NCBI GenBank assembly: GCA_004835665.1
Contig: RBKR01000004.1
Location: forward strand, 1,612,001 to 1,676,000
Direction of reading: 5' to 3'
DNA from: Phoma sp. XZ068
Taxonomy: Eukaryota; Ascomycota; Dothideomycetes; Pleosporales; Didymellaceae
DNA: 64,000 nt
Below the pieces are notes generated by a model that was given only the letters and a program-made list of their open reading frames with translations, was not told where the DNA came from and did no database searches. Of the stretch, positions 45,875-55,861 are shown piece by piece; the stretch's first letter is position 1; each line of letters begins with the position of its first letter. The translations under genes were made by a program, and so were the position numbers.

Positions 45875-48856
45875 ATGCGGTTCCTGCACCGAAACCGTGC
45901 CGGTGAACTACACCTCACAAATGATCTTATAGGCGGCCACGGGGTGATTCCTCCCTACGCAATTCTCTCGCACACATGGGAGGAAGGCCAAGAAGTTACC
46001 TTTCAGGATTTCAAAAGTGGTAATGGAAAGGCCAAAAATGGATACAGAAAGCTTCGATTCTGTGCTGAGAAATCTATACAAGCTGGCCTAGACCATTTCT
46101 GGGTCGATACTTGCTGCATAGACAAATCGAGTAGCGCGGAGCTGCAGGAAGCGATTACGTCCATGTTCCGTTGGTACAGCAACGCCAAAGTCTGCTTTGT
46201 CTATTTGTCTGACGTGTCTCACTCTCATGGATGGCAATACGAGTTGAGAAGAAGTAGGTGGTTCACACGTGGTTGGACGCTCCAGGAGCTCCTTGCGCCC
46301 ACCGATGTCCAATTCTTCTCAGTTGAAGGGACTCTCCTGGGAACCAAACAATCCATGGTGGAGGTTATTCAGGAAATCACCAAGATCAGTTATGACGCTC
46401 TGCATGGACATCATTTGTCAGGTTTCCCTAAGGAGGAGCGCTTTGGTTGGGCCGACAAACGTGAGACCAAACGCGAAGAAGACGCAGCCTACTCACTTCT
46501 TGGTATTTTTGACGTCTTTATACCGCTCATGTATGGAGAAGGCCGAGAAAAAGCACTAAGGCGACTTGAAGAGGAGTTCGATAGGCAGAGGGCGCCACAG
46601 AGGGAGGGCCTGATATCACAACGAGACAAAGATCTGGAAGAACGAAAACAAGAGATAAGGCAGACACTGAAAAGTTCTTTGCTTTTCAACCAGATGAATG
46701 CACGCCAATCAATTGTGAAGGCTGCTCATGCCAGTACTTGCGAGTGGCTGTTGCATCAGCCGGAATATGCTGACTGGCTGGACAACGCCAAGCTTGCTGA
46801 ACATAACGGACTTCTTTGGATCAAAGGCAAGCCAGGCGCGGGAAAATCCACGCTTATGAAGTACGTCCTTACTCAGTCTCAGGGAACAGTAAACACTTGC
46901 ACGACGATATCGTTCTTCTTCAACGCGCGAGGCACAGTCCTTGAAAAGTCGACAGTTGGGACCTATCGATCACTGTTGTGGCAGATTCTAGACAAGTGCC
47001 CGCAAGCTCTAAACGTCCTTGACACAGTCGTATCCCTGATTGCTGGCCAGAATTTGGCAACGGCCATTGTCCGCTGGAACAGCGAAACGCTGCAAAGTTT
47101 ACTCTCACAGGTGATCTCTAGACTCGGTGTTCCTGGAGTTTCTGCGATGTCTATACTGTGCTTCATCGACGCTTTAGACGAATGTGAGGAAGAGCAGATT
47201 CGAGACATGATCCAATTCCTCGAACATCTTGGCACACTTGCAGTGTCTTCTCGCGTTTCTCTTCGGATCTGTCTATCAAGTAGACACTACCCCCATATTA
47301 CGATTCGACAAGGGATAAATCTGAATCTTGATGGGCATAAGGGACATGATCAAGATATCAAAGTGTACCTGGCGACCGCCCTCAGGCTTGAACGCAGTCA
47401 AGTTGCACAGAAGATCCGAGCCAAGATCCAGGCACGAGCCTCAGGCGTATTCATGTGGGTCGTTTTGGTCGTGGCAATCCTGAACAAGGAACACGATCAC
47501 GGTCGGGTCCATCGACTTCTTCAAAAACTCGACGAGATTCCGAGTGGCTTGCACGACCTGTTTCATGACACTCTGACGCGAGATACAAACAACAATGACG
47601 AAACCGTCTTTTGCATCCAACTACTCCTCTTCGCTCGAGAAGTATTGCCACCCGAACATTTTTATCACGCAATTCTCTCCGGTACTGAGCCTGAGGCACT
47701 ATCAGAGTGCAATTCCGCAGTTATCAGTCTCAACGATATAGAGCGGTTTATACTCTCTTCTTCCAAAGGTCTCGCTGAAATCACTAAAGTTTCATGGCTG
47801 AGAGTGCAATTTATTCACGAGTCGGTACAAGACTACTTGACGAGACCGAACAAGCTAGAAAGCGTTTGGCCAGGTCTTGAAGACAATTTCGAGGGTCAAA
47901 GTCACGAGAAGATAAAACAATGTTGTCTGAGCTATCTCAACACGGCCGACCTCAACTTTCCAGATCGCTGGGAGTACATGTACAACCACCCACCGCTTGT
48001 TGAAGCCTATCCATTCCTGAAGTATGCCTTGTTCCATGTGTTCCATCATGCCGAGGCTGCAGCAAAGGCTGGTATCGATCAAACAGCCTTCATCCGGGCG
48101 TTCCCCCTGCCGAAGTGGATCAGGTACCACAATCTTTTCACGTCAATTACATATACCGAAGATGTCAGTCTTCTGTATTTACTTGCAGAACGCAATCTGC
48201 CGAACTTGGTCAGGATGCATCCCTCCAATCTCCTGTACTTGAAGAGGGAAAGGAGTCTCTATGAATGCCCGCTATTTGTAGCGCTCGCGCATCGCAGCGA
48301 ACAGGTTGTCAAAGAATTCGTTGTAGCTCATGCTGCAACTTTGTCACCGGAGTGTACACTCCGGAAGAGGTGTGAGCACTATCCACGGGAGCCGCCTCTG
48401 CTTCCACACGTATCCGATGATGGGTTCCCGATTACTATCAACACACTAAGGTCACAAGTCTCCCGCCTGGTCGAGCTGGGCGACGAGGTCCTAGTTGCTC
48501 TAGCATTGGATGCGAAGAAGACTGGACGTGTCAGCCTTGATTTGGATCTTTGGGACGGCACAAATATACAAACGCCACTGTTATTAGCAGCTCGACTGGG
48601 ATATACGTCCATCGCTCGGATGCTCCTTGAGACGGGACAGGTTGACGTCAATGCCAGCAACTTCATGAAACGGACACCATTGATGATGGCTGCTCTAAAC
48701 GAGGACTACGCGATGGTCGAGACGCTGCTTGAGACCAGACAGGTCGACGTAAATATGAGAGATTACATAGGCATCACAGCATTGGACTTCGCTGAAGAAC
48801 GGAGCAACAGACAGGTAGTCGAATTGCTGCGGGCAGCGACAAGATCCGTCCCATAA
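45875..48856 (+). CDS. HET-NACHT-ankyrin protein (fungal NLR-like)
   Basis: This is a fungal NOD-like receptor architecture: a HET effector domain, a NACHT-type NTPase and C-terminal ankyrin repeats, 993 aa in one exon. Related proteins control heterokaryon incompatibility or other non-self responses by regulated cell death. ATG 45875 starts the standard MRFLHRN opening. HET motifs: PYAILSHTWEEGQEVTFQDF, FWVDTCCIDKSSSAELQEAI, VCFVYLSDV, and RWFTRGWTLQELLAP (about residues 27-190). The NTPase has P-loop IKGKPGAGKST (about residue 316) and Walker B ILCFIDALDECEEE (about residue 427). Two or so recognisable ankyrin repeats (TPLLLAARLGYTSIARMLLE, TPLMMAALNEDYAMVETLLE) end the protein at about 903-985. 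The copy appears intact. A mutated fragment of a related gene lies 3.4 kb downstream. Confidence 0.94.
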   Translation: MRFLHRNRAGELHLTNDLIGGHGVIPPYAILSHTWEEGQEVTFQDFKSGNGKAKNGYRKLRFCAEKSIQAGLDHFWVDTCCIDKSSSAELQEAITSMFRWYSNAKVCFVYLSDVSHSHGWQYELRRSRWFTRGWTLQELLAPTDVQFFSVEGTLLGTKQSMVEVIQEITKISYDALHGHHLSGFPKEERFGWADKRETKREEDAAYSLLGIFDVFIPLMYGEGREKALRRLEEEFDRQRAPQREGLISQRDKDLEERKQEIRQTLKSSLLFNQMNARQSIVKAAHASTCEWLLHQPEYADWLDNAKLAEHNGLLWIKGKPGAGKSTLMKYVLTQSQGTVNTCTTISFFFNARGTVLEKSTVGTYRSLLWQILDKCPQALNVLDTVVSLIAGQNLATAIVRWNSETLQSLLSQVISRLGVPGVSAMSILCFIDALDECEEEQIRDMIQFLEHLGTLAVSSRVSLRICLSSRHYPHITIRQGINLNLDGHKGHDQDIKVYLATALRLERSQVAQKIRAKIQARASGVFMWVVLVVAILNKEHDHGRVHRLLQKLDEIPSGLHDLFHDTLTRDTNNNDETVFCIQLLLFAREVLPPEHFYHAILSGTEPEALSECNSAVISLNDIERFILSSSKGLAEITKVSWLRVQFIHESVQDYLTRPNKLESVWPGLEDNFEGQSHEKIKQCCLSYLNTADLNFPDRWEYMYNHPPLVEAYPFLKYALFHVFHHAEAAAKAGIDQTAFIRAFPLPKWIRYHNLFTSITYTEDVSLLYLLAERNLPNLVRMHPSNLLYLKRERSLYECPLFVALAHRSEQVVKEFVVAHAATLSPECTLRKRCEHYPREPPLLPHVSDDGFPITINTLRSQVSRLVELGDEVLVALALDAKKTGRVSLDLDLWDGTNIQTPLLLAARLGYTSIARMLLETGQVDVNASNFMKRTPLMMAALNEDYAMVETLLETRQVDVNMRDYIGITALDFAEERSNRQVVELLRAATRSVP

Positions 48857-49368
48857 GTCCTTATGAGCATCGACCGCACGATTTTCAAGAGAAAAGTGGT
48901 CCATATTGTTCTAATGTGACCTATGTTTGTCATAGATGCAAGGATACCTGCTCACAATGCCCGTATTCTCCTTCGTCGCAGGATCGACGCAAGGGTTGCA
49001 CATATACTCGACGATATTTCGTTGTTTGTCCACCTTAGGTAAACAGGCGTGGGGTATTATCGCCACATCCGGATTTCAATAACGGCCTATACATACGCTT
49101 TCCGTAGTACCGATGTCCCTGAGGGCCAAGGAGTGCTTCAATGATTGCGGAACTATCCAAATTCACTGGAAGTGGGTCACTGGACTTAGTCAAGGCTGTC
49201 TGGTGAATCAGTAAGGATCAAGACATCATAGCAGCTTCCCTACAAGGCCTGCAAGCTGTTCGTGATTGCCGACTGTTGACTCAAGAATTTTTTCCATCGT
49301 TACTGAGGGATCATGGCAAAAAAAGGGTGCAAGAATATTTGAGGGTTAACTTGGTCGCCGGAACTCCG
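48857..49368. other. Spacer after the NLR gene
   Basis: About 510 bp with no supported gene. On the minus strand it follows the stop of the F-box ORF and might contain the decayed rest of that gene, but no continuous homology could be read. Confidence 0.45.
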
Positions 49369-49614
49369 CTAGATGGATATTTCGGGTTTGATTGTGTGCC
49401 GATGATGCTGTATTGAGTGGAAAATCTCAACTACCTTTTGTAGAACATAAATGCAATAGATGGTACGGTTTGGAGACAGGAAGACGCGTGGGGTCCGAAG
49501 CGAGACGAGTTTGCGCAAGGCACGACAAACTAGACACACTCTCTTGAGATCTCGTTGTGTGATCTGGTCGATCAACGGACTCAGAATGTCGACTGGTATG
49601 GCTGTGAGCTCCAT
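49369..49614 (-). CDS. Truncated F-box protein ORF, probable gene remnant
   Basis: An 81-codon ORF whose first 40 residues form an F-box: MELTAIPVDILSPLIDQI followed by DLKRVCLVCRALRKLV. F-box proteins link substrates to SCF ubiquitin ligases through Skp1. Next comes RVFLSPNRT, resembling the SPNRTNL phrase that follows the F-box in a large family of fungal proteins of several hundred residues. The similarity then stops and the frame ends at 49369. No downstream exon could be joined. It looks like a truncated or decaying member of an expanded family, although a short expressed Skp1-binding peptide cannot be excluded. Confidence 0.55.
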   Translation of the reverse strand: MELTAIPVDILSPLIDQITQRDLKRVCLVCRALRKLVSLRTPRVFLSPNRTIYCIYVLQKVVEIFHSIQHHRHTIKPEISI

Positions 49615-49938
49615 GGTATTATGAGACGGGATGTGCGATGTTGATAACGAGGTAAACCCGAAACGAATAGCTTCGCTTAGCCACCAGCCGTTTATAAGCT
49701 ACATGCAGGCAACCCCCCTTTGAATCTGTCCGCTATAACAAAATCAGGCCATCTTAGGGAGCAGAAAGCACGATACTTTACGGCACATGTAGAATGAGTT
49801 CAACTAAGTGACTCGATTAATGACTCGCATGTGTATGTGACGATTTGTCAAGTTGCCGGAAAAGTTTACAGAGTCTGTTTGAAACACACAACTCCCCAGC
49901 TTGATTCACATTTCAGTCAATTCAAGGCAGCCCGAGCA
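49615..49938. promoter_or_regulatory. Divergent spacer between F-box ORF and APH kinase
   Basis: A 324-bp spacer. The APH frame is open through its right end but without ATG. No motif is recognised. Confidence 0.4.
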
Positions 49939-51369
49939 ATGCAGACAAATTCGCCTCTCGAGGCAAGCAAGCGACCTGAACTTTTCAGCGATGAAGCCGA
50001 CAGCGATGAAGAAGATAACCAGTCGTTTTCCGAAGTTCTGGCTTCTATACGGCAAGAGAACATTGTATCTTTTTGCATCGAAACTCGTGGGCGCATTGAG
50101 CCCTCATTCAGCAACCAATCCGATCCATCCCAAAGGCTAAACGCTACTCTTGAGCCAATAATTTTTGGCTCTTATCACGCTATTTTCCCTATCAAATTCC
50201 AAGATGAAGTTCGCTGGATCCTCAAGGTTCCTGCCGTCGGAACAAGGGACCATTTCGATTCTTCGTCCGCCGCTGCCCTCAGGTCCGAGGCCTTGACCAT
50301 GCGTCTTATTCGAAAAAGCACGTCAATCCCCGTCCCAGAAATCTTTGCATTCAACTCCTCTCTCGATAATGAACTGGGGGTTCCCTTCATTCTTATGGGT
50401 TTCGCGGATGGGGCTTCAGCGTATGAGGTCTGGTTTGACAAGACCATCGCTCCGGAGGAGCTGCAGGCTCGTAGAACGCAGATTTTGGAAGATCTGGTGA
50501 CAGCCATGATCCAGCTGGATCGGTTTGCGTTCAATACTGGCGGTGCGCCAGTTTTTGATGACGAAGGCGCCATCACAGAAATTGGTCCCACAAGATGTGT
50601 CGACCATCAGCGCATGCTTGAACGATTAAAGACAAATGACGACGACGAAACGCCATTGTACTACGATGCTGGCCCCTTTTTCTCCCCTCAAGCGTTCTAC
50701 TGGCATGCTATTGATAGGGAAGCGCCGCCCACCAAACCTCTGCACCAGGGGATCCGGAAACTACTTCAACTATTTCTCGACTGGATGCCTGATCTCCAAG
50801 CCGAGACACCATTCGTCCTTACCCATCCGGACTTCAACTTTCAGAACATCCTTGTTTCCCCACAAGGCCGTCTGCAAAGCCTGATTGACTGGGATGGTGT
50901 TACAGCTGTACCTCGCAGCATTGGAAATGAAACACTACCTTCATTCCTTACACGGGATTGGGATCCAGCCATGTATGCATGGAACGATGACATGGAACGC
51001 GGTATCCAGCCTAATGGACTTTGGGAAGATTCACCAGAAACTTTGCAACGATATCGTCGGAATTATCAAGAGCTGTTTAAAGCGCAGCTTTCTTCTACAT
51101 CTGACACTAACCGCTCCATGACAAAGCTTTCCCTATATGTGCAGAACTTGGTTATTGCTGCTGAGGACACAGTTTGTCGATTTGAAATCGTTAAGAAGTT
51201 CGTGGAGGAAATCTTGCCATTAACACTCAATCTGGCCGAGGTTGGAGAGAGGGAGAAGATCGTAACAAACTTCAATGTGTTTGATATTTCGTCCGGCTTG
51301 GTAGATGGTACACTCGAGCAGAGATTGATTGACCTTCTCCGAAGAGGCTTTGAAGCTCTGCTAAGCTAA
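49939..51369 (+). CDS. Aminoglycoside phosphotransferase (APH)-like kinase
   Basis: This is a protein-kinase-fold small-molecule phosphotransferase of the APH/choline-kinase type. Such genes are highly amplified in filamentous fungi and their substrates are mostly unknown; antibiotic resistance should not be assumed. It is a single exon from ATG 49939, 476 aa. An acidic N-terminus (SDEADSDEEDN) precedes the N-lobe (YHAIFPIKFQDEVRWILKVP, with the ATP-binding Lys). The catalytic Brenner motif is LTHPDFNFQNILV, in which Asp is the base, followed by metal-binding LIDWDGVTAVPR. The remaining helical C-terminus is typical of the fungal group. The upstream open frame to 49831 has no ATG. Confidence 0.9.
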   Translation: MQTNSPLEASKRPELFSDEADSDEEDNQSFSEVLASIRQENIVSFCIETRGRIEPSFSNQSDPSQRLNATLEPIIFGSYHAIFPIKFQDEVRWILKVPAVGTRDHFDSSSAAALRSEALTMRLIRKSTSIPVPEIFAFNSSLDNELGVPFILMGFADGASAYEVWFDKTIAPEELQARRTQILEDLVTAMIQLDRFAFNTGGAPVFDDEGAITEIGPTRCVDHQRMLERLKTNDDDETPLYYDAGPFFSPQAFYWHAIDREAPPTKPLHQGIRKLLQLFLDWMPDLQAETPFVLTHPDFNFQNILVSPQGRLQSLIDWDGVTAVPRSIGNETLPSFLTRDWDPAMYAWNDDMERGIQPNGLWEDSPETLQRYRRNYQELFKAQLSSTSDTNRSMTKLSLYVQNLVIAAEDTVCRFEIVKKFVEEILPLTLNLAEVGEREKIVTNFNVFDISSGLVDGTLEQRLIDLLRRGFEALLS

Positions 51370-52039
51370 GCATTGAATAGAATGGTACCTAGGATAGGGC
51401 AGAGTGGCCGTGGTGGCGGGGGTCGGCAGCAGCTCCATCCAGTCTTGCTTTGCCACTACATGTTGGAAGGAAGCATCACTATATATGGTAGCCACTACCG
51501 CTGTGTGCGGCAGTCATCAGTGTGTCGTCCCAACTAGAACTAGTTTAGGACTCTATGGCCAGCTTGCCCCACCAGGCTTGCTCCATATACAATACAATAC
51601 ATCACTTTTGCTCTCTAATACTACATAGATGGGTGCCTAATTCCAGTTTCATAGTTGGGTTTCTAGATTAAAATATTAACGACGTGCGCTTGCTTGAGAG
51701 ATAATACCATTCCTATTTTTGGGCCTTAATTGTAGTTTCTATCATTGACCATATAATACAATCTCTAGCCTACTATAGAGCTGTGAGTTACCCTGTGAAA
51801 ATGCGAAGACAGCAGAGAAATAGCTCTTAGAGAATAGCAGGATGGCGCGCTCAATGGAGGAGAACTTTTCTCGACGTAGTTGCAAGTACTAGTTCTAGAA
51901 CTGTTGTGCCAGCTAATTGCCGCAACGGTAGGGTCTTCAAGTGGAACCCCAGCGAGTTTTCGCATTCAGGGTTTTGACCCCCCGGATCAGGCTCGCCTGG
52001 GACCAAGAATGGCCCCAGAGCTTCTCTCCTGATGGCTCC
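51370..52039. other. Gene-free AT-rich spacer
   Basis: About 670 bp, AT-rich from 51600 to 51850, then of mixed composition. A 66-codon minus-strand frame at 51765-51965 has no recognised domain. It may be further decayed sequence next to the NLR relic. Confidence 0.5.
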
Positions 52040-52290
52040 TCTCTCCTAGGAGCTTTAGAGGGTGTAAGCACTATCTACCTCTACTTCTACACGTATCCAA
52101 CAATACGTTTCTAATAACTATAAACATACTAAGATGATATCTCCTACCTTATAGAACTACGTAATAAAGTTATATTTATTCTAGTATTAGATATAGAGAA
52201 GACTAGATATATTGGCCTTAATATAGATCCTTAGAATAGTATAGATATATGAGTACTACTATTGTTAGTAGCTAGACTAGAATAAATATT
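52040..52290 (+). pseudogene. RIP-like mutated fragment of a HET-NACHT-ankyrin gene
   Basis: This stretch aligns in the same orientation with 48365-48610 of the intact NLR gene, from about GAGCACTATCCAC to the first ankyrin repeat. One conceptual frame reads LIELRNKVIFILVLDIEKT where the intact protein has LVELGDEVLVALALDAKKT, and VLLLLVARLE where it has TPLLLAARLG. The differences are overwhelmingly C-to-T and G-to-A. In-frame stops result, for example TAG at 52232 where the intact gene has TGG, and TGA at 52250. A short deletion of about 9 nt lies near 52080. It is a non-functional relic of a second copy. The boundaries are approximate; nothing recognisable of the HET or NACHT parts was seen. 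Confidence 0.85.
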
Positions 52291-52482
52291 AAATACTCAG
52301 ATACTTCTTCGGGTTGTGAGGTTTGGCTTCGCAGTGCCGTAAATATTTTCAACTCGCTGGCCTCTCATCACATCACCATCGAAACTATAACTGAGGAGTA
52401 CCGACCGTTGACAACACCATAGCTCCCCAGAGACCCTAGAATCTTGAGCCTAGCCTTTAATGCATTGCCGTTCATCGTGAAG

Positions 52483-55229
52483 CTACCTCTCCACGTCAAA
52501 GAATTTGTGGATTGTCTTCTCCACCTCTTTCACACCCGTGCTTGCCACCAGACTCCCCCTTATCCAATTTGGCAGCTTGTTCTGAATGCGTTCACTGCCA
52601 TACCTCTTGTCCAGCAGCAGGATCGCCGCGTAGTCGCCTTTATGTCGAATTGCACGGCCAACGCACTGATTGACAGCGCGCATACATGTATTCTCATAAT
52701 ATTCTCTTGCTGCAGCCTTGCCATTTCTCCCTCGCGCATTCTCTTTTGACGTGATGTACTGCATCTTCGCCTTCCACTCGGCTGAGTGTGGATTAGGGAA
52801 AGGTAAGCCAACGACGATGACGCCACGGCCTAGAGCATCGCTGAAGTTGATGCCTTCTGAGAGTGTGCCGCCTATGACAGCGAGCAGGAGTGCTCCGCGG
52901 CCATTATCCGATGCAACAGCTGCACTATACGTGGTGAGAACAGAGTTTACAGCCGCCTCCTTAGACTCAGAAGACTTGTTTGCATTCTGCTGGTCACTTC
53001 GCTGTTCAAGAAAGACGGGTTTGATTTGTACGAGCCGATCCCAGAGCGTAGACTTTAAAGGTTGAACAGGCAGGCGCTTCCATGATGCAACACAAGTATC
53101 CATGTATGCATAACTCGGGAAGAAGACCACTACACCATCTGGAATATTTTCAGCCACGCAGAGAATAGCTTCTCCAAGGTTGATAATCTTTGCACACAGT
53201 CAGTGTGTGTTAACAAAGAGGTATAGAAACAGCTTACGGTGCTCTCCTTGTTGCGGCCCTCGAAAGTGAAGTCAAAGTCAACTCCATTCGAAGCCTTTAC
53301 TATTGGTACTGCCAACAAGTTGGAGGGTGGTATGACGTGACCGCACGACAAGGTCTGTATCTTCGCAGGATCGAGGTAGGGGAGAAGATGCTGCTCATAG
53401 TCGCTCATCTGAACCAAGTCAGCGAGAGATTCACCTGGGTTGGCGCACTTACTGGAGACATTGTCCCGCCTGCCAATACCACAGCTCTTGCATCTTCCAC
53501 GATGTCTTTGAAGTGATATGTGGGATCGAGGAGCATATATCGTAGATTCAACTCTTTCCCGTCCTCCTTAGAGTAGAAAAAACGACCTTCTGCAGAGGGA
53601 TCCATCAAGGATAGAAGGAATGCTTGAACGTGCATGAGTACTGGCACAGTGTGCCGTGGAGCTTGAGCTGCTTCGCCTCTCCCTTTCGAGGATATTGTTT
53701 CTTTGCTCTTCTCTTCTGTGTATGCAGTATAGCCATCAACTTTTCGCGCTAACTTGCTAGTTTGAAGGTATGCGTTGAGCTTGAAGATGTTGATCTGGTC
53801 GACGCCCTTGCCAGACATAATGGACATGATGTCGACCAAACCATCGCTTCCTTTCGAACTTACGTTAATAGACTGTAAATACACAATGATCGAATCAAGG
53901 ACGCGGATGATCTGTGCAACATAGACGCGATTCTGGCCCTTCAGTCGATTTCTGAACCTTTGTAGATAGACTGTGAGCTGACTGCGAGCCTGCTGGACTT
54001 GGGATAATGAAACCTGGACGGAGTATATGCCAGCTATAGCGTCCATCAGGTTGTGGGCTTCATCGATGATGACCACGTGGTCCTTCAGTGAGAGACCGAG
54101 CGCTTCACGTGCAGATCGTTGCAGGAGTAAAGGGTAGGGTAAAGTGACAATCTGACATGTTAGCCATAGCCTCTCGTCAATTGAGTTGATTCCATCATAC
54201 CTCACAAAACTTGGTGGCCGGTCGAGAAGCATAGTACGGGCAAACACCCAGTTTCTTACCAATGACACCCAGATCCTCAATGTCCCGAATCTTCGCAAGA
54301 GCGTGGTCACGAAAATCATTCAACAGAGCTTCATTGTCTTTCGTGGGCATAGCAAAGCATCTGCTTTCGCTCGACGTAGATTGCTGTAGTTCGAGACAAC
54401 GTTCGTTGATCGCTGTTGCACTAACCAGGCGGCTGACCTTGGGATTGATGCACAGATTCTTCCTGGAGCCCAGAGTCAAGTGTTTCACATCTTCCGTGAG
54501 ATCACTACTGTCGTTGTCTGCTTCCTCGTCCATCTTTATGGAAGGAGGCATCTTGACTCTCGACAATTCGCTGGAAAATTGCGTCAACTGCGAGTGCGTC
54601 CGCGAACAGAAGAAAATTTTCGTCTCGTCGAGCGCCTCTCCGCTGTCTGTCTTCGTCCCACCAAGAGCGTAACCGAGCTTATCCATTAATGCTTGAGTCT
54701 CTGCAGAAAGGCCGGAACTATCAAACTTGCTAGCTCCCGCATTCGCATTGCTACCACGTTCTTGATCAGACTCATAGTCATCGAGAGCAAAACGTGCTTC
54801 TGCACCCCCATCATCAGCATCATTTGAGCTGAGTTTTTGTCTTTTGTAAGTCGGGCTTGTAGTAGTAGATCGCTCTTTAGCGCGTTTCTCCTTGGCTTTG
54901 ATCTTCGCAAGACGTTCATTGAGTTCCTGCCGGCGGCAGAACGCGTCGTGCTTGCGCTGCTTTCGGGCATGCTCGAGCATCCAAGGCGGGTCATCGCTGT
55001 TCGCTGTGTCGATCTGGAAGCCATCTTCGAAGTTCCGGCGCTTGTGATCGCGGAGCCAAGTCAGAGAGCCACAGATCAGACTCAAAGATTTGCCTGTACC
55101 TGTTGGCGATTCGAAAATACCAACATTACCATTCTCGAGGCAGTCATAGACGGCACCCATGAACTGTTTCTGAATTTCATATGGCTCGTACGGGTGGTGG
55201 AAGTCCCGCACACCAACATTGTCGGTCAT
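52483..55229 (-). CDS. CHL1: Chl1/DDX11-family ATP-dependent DNA helicase
   Basis: This is a superfamily 2 XPD/FANCJ-like Fe-S DNA helicase required for sister-chromatid cohesion and genome stability. The exons are 55229-54201, 54151-53453, 53408-53238 and 53187-52483, all phase 0 with 44-50 bp introns, giving 867 aa. The N-terminus has FHHPYEPYEIQKQFM (Q-motif-like), Walker A ESPTGTGKSLSL and FFCSRTHSQLTQF (motif Ia). Iron-sulfur cysteines lie in RKNLCINP, NERCLEL and GVCPYYASR. Walker B is VVIIDEAHNL. Later motifs are VVVFFPSYAYMD, GGTLSEGINFSDALGRGVIVVGLPFPN and NQCVGRAIRHKGDYAAILLLDKRY. A long acidic/basic linker around residues 100-170 is typical of the family. An ACGCGT lies 44 bp upstream of the ATG. 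Confidence 0.96.
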
Positions 55230-55861
55230 TTCTGCGGGTGGTGTTCCTTCGCTTCTCCAACAAGAGCAAAAGACGCGTCGTTGCCGAGATCGACAAACAC
55301 GCTAGCACGTGCCGTGCGCCACACTTTCTCTCAGTGCACATCGCAATCCATCACCACCTTGACAGGGTTCATGTTTGTGCTTTTGAAAAATACTCTGACT
55401 TCATCAATACGATGCCGAATACAAGGCTGGAGTTCGGCATATATGATGCCGCTCGCGTCATTGTCTCTCCGAGCAATGACCTCGCTTAAAGCTGATTCTA
55501 TGGTATGTGCCTCACCTTCGTTGATGAAGATTATCAACGGGGCAGGACTTTTTCAGACGTCCCCTATGGCATTTGATTACAGCCGAGGCATTTGACCTTG
55601 TGTTGTCTTTTGTCAGTGACCTGCGTCAACTGCCATGACTATGGCGTGCTGTGACACAAGACCGTTGTGCACCAATCAACGCGTCGTTCATGGAACAGGT
55701 GTCACACCTTATCATCACCCTGCAACCGCGACATCCAGAGAGCCGATGATGGCAGTGTTTGCTGACAATTGATGCATTCCTTCGCGGCGCGCTTTTGTAG
55801 CAGTATGACTTCAACCAAAGAACCTGGGACTGTCGTAACGGATGTTACGTGACAAGTCAAA
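55230..55861. promoter_or_regulatory. Divergent region between CHL1 and amino-acid permease
   Basis: About 630 bp. It carries the CHL1 promoter with ACGCGT at 55273 and the permease promoter. The short frames crossing it are not supported as genes. Confidence 0.5.
55273..55278. promoter_or_regulatory. MCB element upstream of CHL1
   Basis: ACGCGT (within AAAGACGCGTCG) lies 44 bp before the CHL1 start codon. It is the same cell-cycle box as found upstream of SLD5 and RFA1 in this window. Confidence 0.45.

Noticed and set aside
49939..51369. APH-like gene as an antibiotic-resistance determinant or recent bacterial transfer
   Set aside because: APH-fold kinases are a large native family in filamentous fungi, and the fungal-type N- and C-terminal extensions argue for ordinary vertical or within-fungi descent.
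51765..51965. Minus-strand frame suspected to be a transposase remnant
   Set aside because: No catalytic motif, terminal repeat or target duplication could be seen.
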